DNA of 64,000 bases, from positions 1 through 64,000 of the forward strand of contig WUUP01000013.1 in assembly GCA_009833045.1 (NCBI GenBank), given 5' to 3'. A model generated the notes under the pieces. It ran no database searches. It was given only the letters and a program-made list of their open reading frames with translations, and was not told the origin of the DNA. Positions 18,377-28,151 of this stretch are shown in pieces; position 1 is the first letter of the stretch; each line of letters begins with the position of its first letter. Made by a program: the position numbers and the translations under genes. Source of the stretch: Saprospirales bacterium GYS_P2D. Its GTDB lineage: Bacteria; Bacteroidota; Bacteroidia; Chitinophagales; Saprospiraceae.

Positions 18377-18414
18377 TATTCATCGTAATATAGCCACCAG
18401 AAAGTAGTGAGCCC

Positions 18415-20289
18415 ATGGAGTACCTGAAGTTAGAGAATGTATCAAAGAGTTTTGGAGAGAAAGAACTATTCAAGGATCTATCTCTGACGATCAGTAAGGG
18501 GGAGCGTATCGCTATCATAGCCAAGAATGGATCGGGTAAAACTACACTCCTGAAAGTAATCGCAGGTGTCGAAGCGCCAGAAGGAGAAAGATCAAAGGTA
18601 TTACTGAGTAAAGCTATTAAGACGGCTTTCTTACCTCAGGAGCCAGAGTTTGATCCGATGCGATCAGTCATCGAGGTCATTAGAGCCACAGATCATCCTA
18701 AGATCAATGCCATCCGACAGTATGAAGAGGCATTAGAAAGTGGTGATGAAGCTAAGATCCAAGAGGCTCTCGTCAAGATGGACGATATGAAAGCATGGGA
18801 CACCGAGGCGCAGATGAAAGAAATCCTCTTTAGACTGAAGCTCGATGATATGGATCAGCTCGTGAGCACTCTATCTGGGGGGCAGCGTAAGCGATTAGCA
18901 CTGGCCAAAATTATACTCGATGAGCCAGACTTCTTAGTACTGGATGAGCCGACTAACCACCTTGATATCGAAATGATCGAGTGGCTGGAGCAGTATCTGC
19001 AGTCGTCTAATTTAACCCTGTTTATGGTGACACACGATAGATATTTCCTCGAGCGTGTGTGCAATCAGATCATCGAGCTGGATAAAGGAAGGCTATTTAT
19101 ATATCGTGGCAACTACTCTGCCTATCTCGAAAAAAAAGCGCTCCGAAGCCATACAGAATCAGTCAATATTGATAAATCTAAAAAGCTCCTACAAAAAGAA
19201 CTCGAGTGGGTCAGACGTCAGCCCAAGGCTCGTGGAACTAAGGCGAAATCTCGAGTCGATGCTTATCATAAGCTGGATGATCATGTGAGCAGTATCAAAT
19301 ATGATCAGGTATTTGAGATAGACATAGATGCAGAGCGACTGGGTAAAAAGATTGTAGAGTTTTATGATGCCTCTAAGTCTTTTGGAGATAAGGTACTACT
19401 CAAAGAGTTTTGGTATAAATTCAAAAAAGGAGAACGAGTCGGGATCAGTGGTGTCAATGGATCAGGTAAGTCGACCTTCATCAAACTCATAGTAGGTGAT
19501 GAAAATCTGACCAGTGGAAAACGAGTAATAGGTGAGACGGTGGCATTCGGGCACTATCAGCAGGATGGGATCCAGCTAAAAGAAGACAAGAAGGTAATAG
19601 AAGTCATAAGAGATATAGCTGAGTATATACCGCTCAAAAAAGGACTCAAGTTATCAGCAGCCAAGCTGCTCGAGACATTCATGTTTAGCAGAGATCAGCA
19701 GCAGGTATACGTCAGTCAGCTCAGTGGTGGTGAGCGTAAGCGACTGCACCTACTATCCGTCCTCATCAAAAACCCAAACTTCCTCATACTCGATGAGCCT
19801 ACAAATGATCTGGATGTATTGACGCTCAATGTATTAGAAGAGTATCTCATGAAATTTCCAGGATGTCTGGTAATAGTGAGTCACGATAGATTTTTCATGG
19901 ATAAGCTGGTGGATCACATGTTTATCTTCAAAGGTGATGGCGAGATAGAAGATTTTAACGGTACCTATAGTGAATGGAAAGCACAGCAAAAGCCAGGATC
20001 TAATAGTAGCGGACAAAGCGCTGTATCACCTACGATAGAAACCGCCAAAGAAGAAGTTGTCGCTGAGCCGGAGCGAAAGCTGAGCTATAAAGAGAAAATG
20101 GAAATGCAGAAAATCGAAAAGCGTCTTGATGAGATCCAAAAACGTAAGAAGGAGATCGAGCAGGCTTTCCTTGATATGAATATGGACTCCAGTGAGATAG
20201 AGCGTTTATCCAAAGAGCTGGGACAACTCAATAATGAAGCAGATGAAATAGAAATGCGCTGGCTGGAGCTGGCAGAGTATGCTTCGTAA
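18415..20289 (+). CDS. uup: ABC-F family ATPase (Uup-like)
   Basis: Two ATPase domains without membrane segments: AKNGSGKTT Walker A (~36-44) with LSGGQRKRLALA and DEPTNHLD, and GVNGSGKST (~347-355) with LSGGERKRL and DEPTNDLD. A charged linker separates them and a C-terminal coiled coil (KMEMQKIEKRLDEIQKRKKE onward) matches the Uup DNA/ribosome-binding tail. ABC-F proteins act on ribosomes; Uup-type assignment rests on the C-terminal extension. Flanked by terminators on both sides, so transcribed alone. Confidence 0.88.
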   Translation: MEYLKLENVSKSFGEKELFKDLSLTISKGERIAIIAKNGSGKTTLLKVIAGVEAPEGERSKVLLSKAIKTAFLPQEPEFDPMRSVIEVIRATDHPKINAIRQYEEALESGDEAKIQEALVKMDDMKAWDTEAQMKEILFRLKLDDMDQLVSTLSGGQRKRLALAKIILDEPDFLVLDEPTNHLDIEMIEWLEQYLQSSNLTLFMVTHDRYFLERVCNQIIELDKGRLFIYRGNYSAYLEKKALRSHTESVNIDKSKKLLQKELEWVRRQPKARGTKAKSRVDAYHKLDDHVSSIKYDQVFEIDIDAERLGKKIVEFYDASKSFGDKVLLKEFWYKFKKGERVGISGVNGSGKSTFIKLIVGDENLTSGKRVIGETVAFGHYQQDGIQLKEDKKVIEVIRDIAEYIPLKKGLKLSAAKLLETFMFSRDQQQVYVSQLSGGERKRLHLLSVLIKNPNFLILDEPTNDLDVLTLNVLEEYLMKFPGCLVIVSHDRFFMDKLVDHMFIFKGDGEIEDFNGTYSEWKAQQKPGSNSSGQSAVSPTIETAKEEVVAEPERKLSYKEKMEMQKIEKRLDEIQKRKKEIEQAFLDMNMDSSEIERLSKELGQLNNEADEIEMRWLELAEYAS

Positions 20290-20295
20290 AAAAGA

Positions 20296-20325
20296 AAAAG
20301 CCCTGATTAAAGGGCTTTTATTTTT
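20296..20325. terminator. Bidirectional terminator between convergent uup and tlpA-like genes
   Basis: Stem aaaagccc/gggctttt with A run before and T run after, so it can stop transcription from either side. It overlaps the last codons of the thioredoxin-like gene. Confidence 0.8.
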
Positions 20326-20792
20326 GCTTCTAATTCTTTTTCATATCCAGGAAAGTAGCCCGTCTGAACAGATCTAATGGTACCATCTCCATCGACTAAT
20401 ATGGAGTAAGGGATACCAGTAAGCCCCAGCTTTTTCATGAGCTCTTTTTGGTCATCGTGGAGAAAAGTATAGTCCCATCCGTTGGACTCAAACATTGATT
20501 TAGCCCGCTTGAGCATAGGCCCATTATCCACGGTCACTGCTATGATTTCGATATTGTATTTTTCTTTCCAGTCTGGATATACTTTGTGCAGGGCTGATAG
20601 CTCCATGCGGCAAGGGCCACACCATGTCGCCCAGAGGCTGATTATTTTAGGAGTGCCGTCTGCTACGTAGTCGTGCAGTGCTATAGGTTTACCATCTATG
20701 TCACTTACTGTCGCAGTAGGCAGCTTGTCTTGGCCAATGGCGAGCGATAGTGACGTCAATAGCGTAATTATTACCAGAAGATGATTCTTCAT
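20307..20792 (-). CDS. TlpA-like exported thioredoxin-fold protein
   Basis: The signal peptide (HLLVIITLLTSLSLAIG) is followed by an AhpC/TSA-type thioredoxin fold with the redox motif ATWCGPCRMEL (CxxC at ~54-57) and a cis-proline loop GIPYSILVD. The pattern is that of TlpA/ResA periplasmic thiol-disulfide oxidoreductases, which keep cytochrome or other cysteines reduced. No cytochrome maturation genes are next to it. Confidence 0.88.
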   Translation of the reverse strand: MKNHLLVIITLLTSLSLAIGQDKLPTATVSDIDGKPIALHDYVADGTPKIISLWATWCGPCRMELSALHKVYPDWKEKYNIEIIAVTVDNGPMLKRAKSMFESNGWDYTFLHDDQKELMKKLGLTGIPYSILVDGDGTIRSVQTGYFPGYEKELEAKIKAL

Positions 20793-20907
20793 TTGAGTTG
20801 GATTTTTAGTAAGTAAGTACGATGAAAAAACGCCGTCTAGAAAAAATTAATTCTCGATGTGTTAATATTAACGATTCTTTTTGATCCGTAGATACTCGTA
20901 CTTACCC

Positions 20908-22371
20908 CTAAAATCTCCTCTCTATGACAGTTTCTTCGTTTTGTTTTGAGTATATGGTATAGTCGAGACTGTCAAAATCAACTATTAATTTTTCTTCTTG
21001 ATCACCTTTTGTCCAGGCCAGCTCGAGTGTCTGACCAGATACTACTGATGAAAACTCTCCGTCAAAGGACTCAGCCTGATTTCGATATTGGATGAGGGAG
21101 ATCAGTCGCTGTACTACGGGTCTATCTACAGCTGCCACAGCCTCATCATGTGAGAAGTAGTGACGATTGATGTCTCTACCTACGTTAGATTTAGCGAGTA
21201 GATCCATGTCATTGACTTCTGCGAGCATACCGATGTAGTATACCTGTGGGATGCCTGGTGCAAAAAACTGAATAGCTCGAGCCAATATATATAAATCATC
21301 CTCACGTCCCAATGTGTCATAGTAGGTACTATTGACCTGGTAGAGGTCGAGATTGGACGCTGCGGCGCCTGTGGCCTGACGAGACTGCCCACCGGTGCGC
21401 TCATGCATCTCCTCGACGAGACGATCCACTTCTGCATCAGGGATGAGCCCTTTTTTACTTTTATCCTTCGCATGTGGTCCTACATCTATCACTCCTATGC
21501 CGTCATGAGTATCCAGCACAGTGATGGCATTGCGAGGGCTGATCTGTAGCCATTTATTGAGATATTCTCCAGTCTGTGTATAGATGGCATGTAGTATGAG
21601 TGGAGGTAGTGCAAAATCATATACGTAGTCCACCTTTTGAGCGATGGCGATTTGCTCTTTATAGTAGGAGTGAATCTCTACTAATACTTCCATGCCGAGC
21701 TCGTGAGCTCGCTGTGTGAGCGTGTGGATGAAGTCAAAAGTCTCTGGTAGCATGAAGCATGACGTACCAGGTTTTTTTACAGCATATCCTGCTGCATCGA
21801 GACGGATGAGTTTTATTCCATTTTCGGCGAAAGCCTGAAGAATCGACTCTAAGTATCGCTGCCCAGCATCGCTGAATACATCGATGTCTATCTGCTTAGC
21901 AGTGAATGTAGTCCAGAGATGCTTAGTCTCTCCTGCTACTTCATATGGGGTGAAAGGAGATCCTGGCCTTGGTCGATAAATAGCGGCCATCTCAGCATCT
22001 GTGATGCCCTCAGGGAATATTTTATCCTCCGTCAGGAATAGCTCCGCATATTCACTTTTATCTCCTTTTCGGAGGTAATCCTGAAACATCTCAGAGTCTG
22101 CAGAGACATGATTCACGATGAGGTCTGCGGTCAGTTCTACTGATTGGCTCAGCTCCTTGACATCACTCCAGTCACCTATCTGTGGATCTACGATAGTATG
22201 ATCGATAGGATCAAAGCCCGCATCAGCTCCATCTATAGGATAGAAAAAAGGTAGAAGGTGTGCTCCACCAAATACATCTTTAAGCGGACCCGTGATGAGT
22301 CGGTTGAGATCTTGCACTCCACCGCCAGACATGCGATCCACGTAGGTGATTAGGTTTACTTTATTCTTCAT
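20908..22371 (-). CDS. sucP: Sucrose phosphorylase (GH13_18)
   Basis: The 487-residue protein closely follows bifidobacterial sucrose phosphorylase throughout: LITYVDRMSGGG at the start, LPFFYPIDGADAGFDPIDHT, VNHVSADS, IYRPRPGSPFT, the nucleophile Asp in IRLDAAGY, acid/base Glu in VLVEIHSYY, the third Asp in VLDTHDGIGV, then AAASNLDLYQVNSTYY. It converts sucrose and phosphate to glucose 1-phosphate and fructose in the cytosol. No sucrose transporter, regulator or fructokinase gene adjoins it, so uptake must be encoded elsewhere. Close relatives act on other glucosides, so the substrate is likely but not proven. Confidence 0.88.
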   Translation of the reverse strand: MKNKVNLITYVDRMSGGGVQDLNRLITGPLKDVFGGAHLLPFFYPIDGADAGFDPIDHTIVDPQIGDWSDVKELSQSVELTADLIVNHVSADSEMFQDYLRKGDKSEYAELFLTEDKIFPEGITDAEMAAIYRPRPGSPFTPYEVAGETKHLWTTFTAKQIDIDVFSDAGQRYLESILQAFAENGIKLIRLDAAGYAVKKPGTSCFMLPETFDFIHTLTQRAHELGMEVLVEIHSYYKEQIAIAQKVDYVYDFALPPLILHAIYTQTGEYLNKWLQISPRNAITVLDTHDGIGVIDVGPHAKDKSKKGLIPDAEVDRLVEEMHERTGGQSRQATGAAASNLDLYQVNSTYYDTLGREDDLYILARAIQFFAPGIPQVYYIGMLAEVNDMDLLAKSNVGRDINRHYFSHDEAVAAVDRPVVQRLISLIQYRNQAESFDGEFSSVVSGQTLELAWTKGDQEEKLIVDFDSLDYTIYSKQNEETVIERRF

Positions 22372-22423
22372 AGTATCGACTGTACTACAAAAGAATAAAA
22401 AAGCAGAGTGTGATATAAGTGTT

Positions 22424-23308
22424 CTATTCGTACAATTTTAGCAACTTTTCACCGACAACGATTCCGCAATCCATTAAGTTTTCAGAGGGTGGCAGAGGAC
22501 ATGTAGCATGAGGGGTGAAAACACAGGGAGGATTGATAGATTGGTTAAAGTCCAATATCGTTTCTCCTTGACTATCAGCTACTTTAGGGTAGAGATATCG
22601 CCCTCCTCCATAGGTGTCAATCCCCGTAGTGGCATCTGAGAATATGACCATATAGGTCTCCTCATCATTATATAGGGCAGCAAGTCTATGGGACTCTCCG
22701 TGCAGCTGAAAATCCAGATAACCAGCAAAAGGTGTATCGAACTTCATCCCAAGGATATTATCATATTGGATAGTCTGGCTACTATCTACTGGCGTGAATT
22801 TCGCCTTGACCCGATAGGTCTCATCATAGGGATAGTATGGGATATCTGTAGCTAAAAGCGCCTGGCGATAGCTACTCAGTGAGTCCTTGACTCTGAGGTA
22901 AGCCTTATCTTGACGCTCTATGATATGCCATTGTAGACTTCGCCAAGAAGCTATGGTCGGACCACCTTCTTCTTTGTCGGTGAGCATCCTCACTTTAGTA
23001 GCGTTGAGCCCATTAACCTTGACCTTGAGACTGGAGTAGGCGTCCAGATAGTAGGCAGAGTCGATCTCCACTATCCGACCCATGCTCGTAGCTGCAGTTT
23101 GAGGTAGAATAAAATCATTATTCTCTTTACTGCCAAAGTAAGCCATTGAGTTTTTGATCCAGAAAAGTCCTACCACTGAGGGCCATCCGTATGGATCAGT
23201 CAGAGCTACTCGTCTTTCTTCTTTCCATTGATTCCATTCTCTTTTTTCGGGGGCTTGACATGATTGTAGAGTCCAAGCTAAAATCCCAATAAAAACTATC
23301 CATCTCAT
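22424..23308 (-). CDS. DUF1684 lipoprotein
   Basis: The ATG at 23308 gives a lipoprotein signal with Cys17 (LAWTLQSC); an upstream ATG at 23347 would add 13 polar residues. The mature domain shows the DUF1684 hallmarks EWRKERR-like EWNQWKEERR, PYGWPSVVGLFW, FTPVDSSQ, DATTGIDTYGGGRYLY and NQSINPPCVFTPHATCPLPP. The family has no established biochemical role. It would be anchored in the envelope. It is divergent from the NHEJ operon with ~50 bases between starts. Confidence 0.85.
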   Translation of the reverse strand: MRWIVFIGILAWTLQSCQAPEKREWNQWKEERRVALTDPYGWPSVVGLFWIKNSMAYFGSKENNDFILPQTAATSMGRIVEIDSAYYLDAYSSLKVKVNGLNATKVRMLTDKEEGGPTIASWRSLQWHIIERQDKAYLRVKDSLSSYRQALLATDIPYYPYDETYRVKAKFTPVDSSQTIQYDNILGMKFDTPFAGYLDFQLHGESHRLAALYNDEETYMVIFSDATTGIDTYGGGRYLYPKVADSQGETILDFNQSINPPCVFTPHATCPLPPSENLMDCGIVVGEKLLKLYE

Positions 23309-23356
23309 GTTTGGAGCATTTCTTGTATTTGCTATTCTAATCATCAAATCTAAACA

Positions 23357-25651
23357 GTGTCCTCAAAGATAGTACATACCGAAGTAGATGGTAGACGACT
23401 GAAGCTGTCTAATCTGGACAAGGTGCTGTACCCATCGGTAGGAATCACTAAGGCGGAGGTCATCCAGTACTATCTGGGCAATGCGAAGATGATCTTGCCC
23501 TATCTTGCTGAGCGAGCATTGACAGTGATTCGATTTCCAGATGGAGTGGGAGGTAAGAGCTTTTACAGCAAGGATAAACCAGACTGGACTCCTGAGTGGC
23601 TACCCAGCATCCTCATCGAGCACGATGAAAAGACTATCGACTATCTGTATGTCAAGTCGCAGCCTGAACTGACTTGGCTGGCTAATCTGGCGGCTCTGGA
23701 GTTGCACCCTATGCAGTTTAGAGTGCATGATCGAGACCGGCATCCTGATTTATTCATTTTTGATCTGGATCCGGATGAGAGTATCACATTTGATCAAGTC
23801 AAAGAGGCTGCCTGGCGACTCAAGGCGTTTTTAGAGAGTTTAGACTATACGCCATTCATTAAGACCTCGGGGGGTAAAGGGCTGCATTTGGTCGTGCCTA
23901 TTTTGCCCAATTGGGATTTTGAGACGCTCATAGATAGCGTCAAGAAGATGACCAAAGCTTTCATCGCTCAATATCCCAGACTCTACACCCTACAAGTCCA
24001 TAAAGAAAAACGAAAGGGCAAAATCCTCATCGATATCTATCGCAATCATTTATCTAATACGACCGTAGCTCCCTACAGTCTCCGTGGACGCAAGGGAGCA
24101 CCGATTTCTTGGCCGATAGCCTGGGAACAGCTTGATGATATCCACTCTGGTGGGGATATCCATATGGGCAACTACAAGAACTATCTTAAAGACTCTGGTG
24201 AGCCATGGGCTGACTGGAGACAGCATGCCTCCGAGCTACATGACCAGCGTATACAGGTGGCTATGGCGGCTGGTGCGATAGATGATAGACTCCTCAGCTA
24301 TGTGGATAAGCGAGAGCTCGCCACGACTCCTGAGCCCTATCCCGATGTCACTGCTCGATACACCGATCAGTATGTAGTGCAGCTACATGATGCGTCTAAT
24401 CTCCACTATGATCTCCGTCTCGAGGATAATGGGGTGCTCTGGTCATGGGCTATACCAAAAGGCCTGCCATTCCGCAAAGGACAAAAGCGTCTCGCTATCC
24501 GGACTGAGGATCATCCTGTCAAGTACCTACACTTTGAAGGGCTAATACCTAAAGGAGCCTATGGCGCTGGTGAGATGTGGGTCGTACATGGTGGACATAC
24601 CATATGGCATAAAAAGGAAGAAAGATCGCTCTCATTCACGATAGATCAGAGGAGGTACAAACTCTATCAAACCAAGAATAAAGACCAATGGCTCATCGAG
24701 ACGGATAGTGATCATACATATATCAATCAGGATCGTGGGGTGTCTCCGATGCTGGCTGAGGCCTCGGATGTCATATTAGCTGGAGCTGAATGGGGATATG
24801 AAGTCAAATGGGATGGTATACGGGTATTGATCTATGTGGAGGATGACGAGATACGGATCATCAGTCGCAATGGAAATGATCTAACTGGGAAGTTTCCTGA
24901 ACTGCAGGACATGGATAGATTTGATCTGGAGCAAGGTGTATTTGATGGAGAGATAGTCGTTTTGGATGATCAGGGCAGACCGATATTTCATGATGTCATC
25001 AGTCGAATGCACACGGGATCAGCTGTCGCCATAGAGAGACTTGCTCGAGATAAGCCTGTGGTCTGTTATTTATTTGATATGCTGACGATGGATGGTCGGG
25101 ACATCATAGATGAACCGCTACATCGTCGTAGAGCCTGGCTAAAGACGGTGGTGAGATACAATAATACCTATCGCTTTAGCGAAACTTTTGCAGATGGACA
25201 GTCTCTCTATGGTGCTATTGAGGCTAAAGGGATGGAAGGTATAATGCTCAAAGATCAAAACAGTCGATATGCCCATGACAGCCGCTCTCGATCATGGCTG
25301 AAGGTCAAGGTCCGAAACTTGGATCAATCTTTGATCATTGGATATACTGAGGGAAAGGGCGATCGTGCGGGCTTATTTGGAGCGCTGCACCTCGCTAAGG
25401 AGACAGACGAGGGCCTGATATATATGGGTAAAGTAGGTACGGGCTACGATCATAAAAAGCTCAAAGAGCTCAACAAAATCGTAAGCTCAATACCTGAAAT
25501 CACTAAGCCTATAGACGATCAAATCTCGGAGGAGAGTCGTACTCACTGGATACAACCAAAGTTAAAATGCGAAATACAATATGCCTCGATGAGTGCCAAT
25601 GATACCTATCGAGAGCCTGTTTTTATACGATTAATAAACGAAGAATCATGA
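23357..25651 (+). CDS. ligD: NHEJ DNA ligase D (polymerase-phosphoesterase-ligase)
   Basis: Start is GTG. Order of domains: primase-polymerase (1-~285; catalytic Asp136/Asp138 in FDLDPDES), 3'-phosphoesterase (~325-430; His344, His350, Asp352, Arg354 in HDASNLHYDLR), ATP-dependent ligase (~455-764; AMP-accepting Lys484 in EVKWDGIR). This is the mycobacterial order, whereas Pseudomonas has PE-LIG-POL. It extends, trims and seals double-strand breaks with Ku. It overlaps ku by four bases (ATGA). Confidence 0.95.
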   Translation: MSSKIVHTEVDGRRLKLSNLDKVLYPSVGITKAEVIQYYLGNAKMILPYLAERALTVIRFPDGVGGKSFYSKDKPDWTPEWLPSILIEHDEKTIDYLYVKSQPELTWLANLAALELHPMQFRVHDRDRHPDLFIFDLDPDESITFDQVKEAAWRLKAFLESLDYTPFIKTSGGKGLHLVVPILPNWDFETLIDSVKKMTKAFIAQYPRLYTLQVHKEKRKGKILIDIYRNHLSNTTVAPYSLRGRKGAPISWPIAWEQLDDIHSGGDIHMGNYKNYLKDSGEPWADWRQHASELHDQRIQVAMAAGAIDDRLLSYVDKRELATTPEPYPDVTARYTDQYVVQLHDASNLHYDLRLEDNGVLWSWAIPKGLPFRKGQKRLAIRTEDHPVKYLHFEGLIPKGAYGAGEMWVVHGGHTIWHKKEERSLSFTIDQRRYKLYQTKNKDQWLIETDSDHTYINQDRGVSPMLAEASDVILAGAEWGYEVKWDGIRVLIYVEDDEIRIISRNGNDLTGKFPELQDMDRFDLEQGVFDGEIVVLDDQGRPIFHDVISRMHTGSAVAIERLARDKPVVCYLFDMLTMDGRDIIDEPLHRRRAWLKTVVRYNNTYRFSETFADGQSLYGAIEAKGMEGIMLKDQNSRYAHDSRSRSWLKVKVRNLDQSLIIGYTEGKGDRAGLFGALHLAKETDEGLIYMGKVGTGYDHKKLKELNKIVSSIPEITKPIDDQISEESRTHWIQPKLKCEIQYASMSANDTYREPVFIRLINEES

Positions 25652-26439
25652 GATCCATTTGGAAAGGCCATATCCGGTTTTCTTTAGTCACGATACCGAT
25701 ACAGATATTTAATGCGATGAATACTAGCTCTGAAATCAGTTTTAATCAACTGCACAAGGAGGATCATGGCCGCATATCGTATAAACGAGTCTGTAAAAGC
25801 TGCAACAAGACTGTAGCCTATAAGGATATCGTCAAAGGCTATGAATATACTGATGATCAGTATGTAGTACTCGAGCCACATGAGCTCGATGCGATCAAGC
25901 TCAAGAGCACTCGAGCTATTGATATTGAGGCATTCGTAGAGCTCTCAGAGGTGCATCCTTCGAGATTTGAGGCGGTCTACTATGTAGGTCCTAATGGTGA
26001 TGTGGCCAAAAAGACTTTCGGACTATTCGTCAATGTTCTGAAAAAATCGGGTAAGGCAGGCGTCGGTCGGATCATACTTCGAGACAAGGAAGATGTCGTC
26101 CTGCTCACCGCTCAGGATGATGGCATGATCATGTACAAACTCCGCTATCCAAGGGAAGTAAGAGATATCAACGATGTACCAGACCTTGAGCCTGTGGAGG
26201 TCGACGAAAAGCAGATGGCCTTAGCAGAGACATTAGTAGATTCATTAGCCACGACATTTGATGAGATAGATTTTGAAGATAGATATCGAGCGGCTCTACT
26301 CGACTTAGTTAATGAGAAGATTGAAGGAAAAGAGATCGTGAGTGTTGTAGAAGAAACCTCAGAGGCTCCAGTCGTAGACATCATGGATGCACTCAAAGCG
26401 AGTATAGAAGAGGCTAAGAAAATGAAGAAAGGCGCATGA
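25648..26439 (+). CDS. ku: Bacterial Ku end-binding protein
   Basis: The start SIWKGHIRFSLVTIPIQIF and the segment FNQLHKEDHGRISYKRVC are standard for bacterial Ku. The 263-residue length corresponds to the Ku core plus a short Lys-rich tail (EEAKKMKKGA). It binds DNA ends as homodimer and recruits LigD. It overlaps both neighbours by four bases, so ligD, ku and the nuclease-like gene are translationally coupled. Confidence 0.95.
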   Translation: MRSIWKGHIRFSLVTIPIQIFNAMNTSSEISFNQLHKEDHGRISYKRVCKSCNKTVAYKDIVKGYEYTDDQYVVLEPHELDAIKLKSTRAIDIEAFVELSEVHPSRFEAVYYVGPNGDVAKKTFGLFVNVLKKSGKAGVGRIILRDKEDVVLLTAQDDGMIMYKLRYPREVRDINDVPDLEPVEVDEKQMALAETLVDSLATTFDEIDFEDRYRAALLDLVNEKIEGKEIVSVVEETSEAPVVDIMDALKASIEEAKKMKKGA

Positions 26440-27125
26440 TCAAGGTGCTCTCTTGGAATATCCAACAGGGTGGTGGATCTCGTATCCATAAGATCATGTC
26501 AGCTCTCGGCAAAATCAAAGCGCAGGTCGTAGTCCTATCCGAGTATCGAAATAATAGTAACGGACAAAAGCTGAGAGGACTACTCCTAGCAGCGGGCTAT
26601 CGATATCAAGCAGTATCAGCGGCAACTGCCCAAGTGAATTCTGTTATCATAGCCAGTACTTTTCCATTTAATACACAGCTATTTCCACACTCTGATACTG
26701 AATATGGGCATAGTGTTATCAAAGCTGAGTTTGATGCATTTTCTGTGTACGGCATGTACTTGCCACATAAAAAGAGACATCGATTATTTGATTTGCTCCT
26801 TTCTGAAATATCAGCTGAGAAGCCCATGATCCTCTGTGGAGATATGAATACAGGAGTCAACTATGTAGATCAAAAAGGTAATAGTTTTTGGTACGCTGAT
26901 GAGTTCGTAGAGATCCAAGAAAATGGCTGTAAGGATGCCTTCAGATATCTACATCATGATATCAGAGAATACTCCTGGTATAGCCATCAGGGCAATGGGT
27001 ATCGCTATGATCATACACTAGTGCATGAAGATCTACTACCTATAGTGACAGGGTGTGAATATTTGCATATTTATCGAGAGACCAAATGTGCCGACCATTC
27101 TCCTATGCTTTTGCAAATAGGTTAA
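26436..27125 (+). CDS. Endonuclease/exonuclease/phosphatase family protein in NHEJ operon
   Basis: All catalytic motifs of the EEP (DNase I/ExoIII-like) fold are present: Asn8 in WNIQQGGG, Glu36 in SEYR, GDMN (~134-137), YDHTLVH, and Asp220-His221 in CADHSP. There is no signal peptide, so it acts in the cytosol. The four-base overlap with ku makes a function in trimming or repairing broken DNA ends likely, but the substrate could also be RNA or a phosphoester. The tight coupling is the main evidence for a repair role. Confidence 0.85.
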   Translation: MIKVLSWNIQQGGGSRIHKIMSALGKIKAQVVVLSEYRNNSNGQKLRGLLLAAGYRYQAVSAATAQVNSVIIASTFPFNTQLFPHSDTEYGHSVIKAEFDAFSVYGMYLPHKKRHRLFDLLLSEISAEKPMILCGDMNTGVNYVDQKGNSFWYADEFVEIQENGCKDAFRYLHHDIREYSWYSHQGNGYRYDHTLVHEDLLPIVTGCEYLHIYRETKCADHSPMLLQIG

Positions 27126-27128
27126 GTT

Positions 27129-27320
27129 TTACTTTAGCAGTGTTTTGGCTTTATCGGTATCTTCTTCATTGATATAGAGCTCTATTTCACCAAAAGTGAG
27201 GTAAGAAGAGTCTTTCTTATTCAAAATCCAAGAAACAATACCGCTCTCTTCGAGCTTGAGTTTAGCTACTTTAGCTTCTATCTCGGATGCGAAAGTTTTG
27301 ATAATTACTTTTCCTTCCAT
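27129..27320 (-). CDS. DUF2007 small protein
   Basis: The 63 residues match the 'putative signal transducing' DUF2007 family: IKTFASEIEAKVAKLKLEESGI then LYINEEDTDKAKTLL, a ferredoxin-like fold related to PII. Function unknown; cytosolic. Convergent with the nuclease-like gene, 3 bases apart. Confidence 0.8.
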   Translation of the reverse strand: MEGKVIIKTFASEIEAKVAKLKLEESGIVSWILNKKDSSYLTFGEIELYINEEDTDKAKTLLK

Positions 27321-27407
27321 GCTATTGGTGATTATTAGTTAGATTGTTTGAATAAAACGCCAATTAATCAAAATTAGTTCGGTCAAGGCTGCACAAGAGA
27401 ATGAAAT

Positions 27408-28151
27408 ATGAAAATGCGAATCGATAAAAAATATAACGGGCCTCCCCATAGTGGAAATGGAGGATATGTATGTGGACTGATGTCAGAGTCGATTGAAGAA
27501 GTTGGGCCATTGGAGATTACACTACTTGCTCCACCACCTCTTGAGAAAGATATGGAGTTGATATCAGATGGAGATCAAAGCTGGTCACTCATTGATGAGG
27601 ATCGGGTCATAGCTAAAGCTAAGACTAAGGGGCTCGATATCGCAGTACCTTATCATCCTACTATGAAAGAGGCAGAAGCATGTGCGGAGACATATCCAGG
27701 TCACGATCGGCATGTTTTTCCGACCTGCTTTGTTTGTGGTCCTGCGAGGAGTGAGGGCGATGGATTGAGACTATTCACTGGACGATCAGAGACAGGGACT
27801 TATGTAGCTGCTCCATTTCGCATCTATGCTGATTGGGTAGATGAAGCGCAGATGCTCAGAGAGCGATTTGTATGGGCGGCATTGGACTGTCCGGGCGCAT
27901 ATGCTATCTCTCAGCTACATGAGGACAAGCCCTTAGTGTTAGGGCGTTTTGAGGTTATTATGGATCACCATATTTCAGTCAGCCAGGATGAAAGTATGAT
28001 AGCTGTGGCATGGTTTCTTGGTGCTGAAGGAAAGAAGCACTACGCAGGCTCAGCGCTGATTGATGATCAAGGTAAGGTCTATGCCCGAGCAATGGCTACA
28101 TGGATTGCTATCGATCCAGAGAAATTTTTAGCTAATCAAAATGCAGGGTAA
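27408..28151 (+). CDS. Hotdog-fold thioesterase-like protein
   Basis: The first part (GPPHSGNGGYVCGLMSE) and the second (FVWAALDCPGAYAI...VLGRFEV) resemble the two halves of a double-hotdog acyl-CoA thioesterase-like protein. FPTCFVCGPAR is a characteristic cysteine motif of this group, which is common in actinobacteria and proteobacteria but not functionally assigned. The acyl substrate is unknown. Its last codons overlap the next glycosyltransferase gene by 11 bases. Confidence 0.7.
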   Translation: MKMRIDKKYNGPPHSGNGGYVCGLMSESIEEVGPLEITLLAPPPLEKDMELISDGDQSWSLIDEDRVIAKAKTKGLDIAVPYHPTMKEAEACAETYPGHDRHVFPTCFVCGPARSEGDGLRLFTGRSETGTYVAAPFRIYADWVDEAQMLRERFVWAALDCPGAYAISQLHEDKPLVLGRFEVIMDHHISVSQDESMIAVAWFLGAEGKKHYAGSALIDDQGKVYARAMATWIAIDPEKFLANQNAG

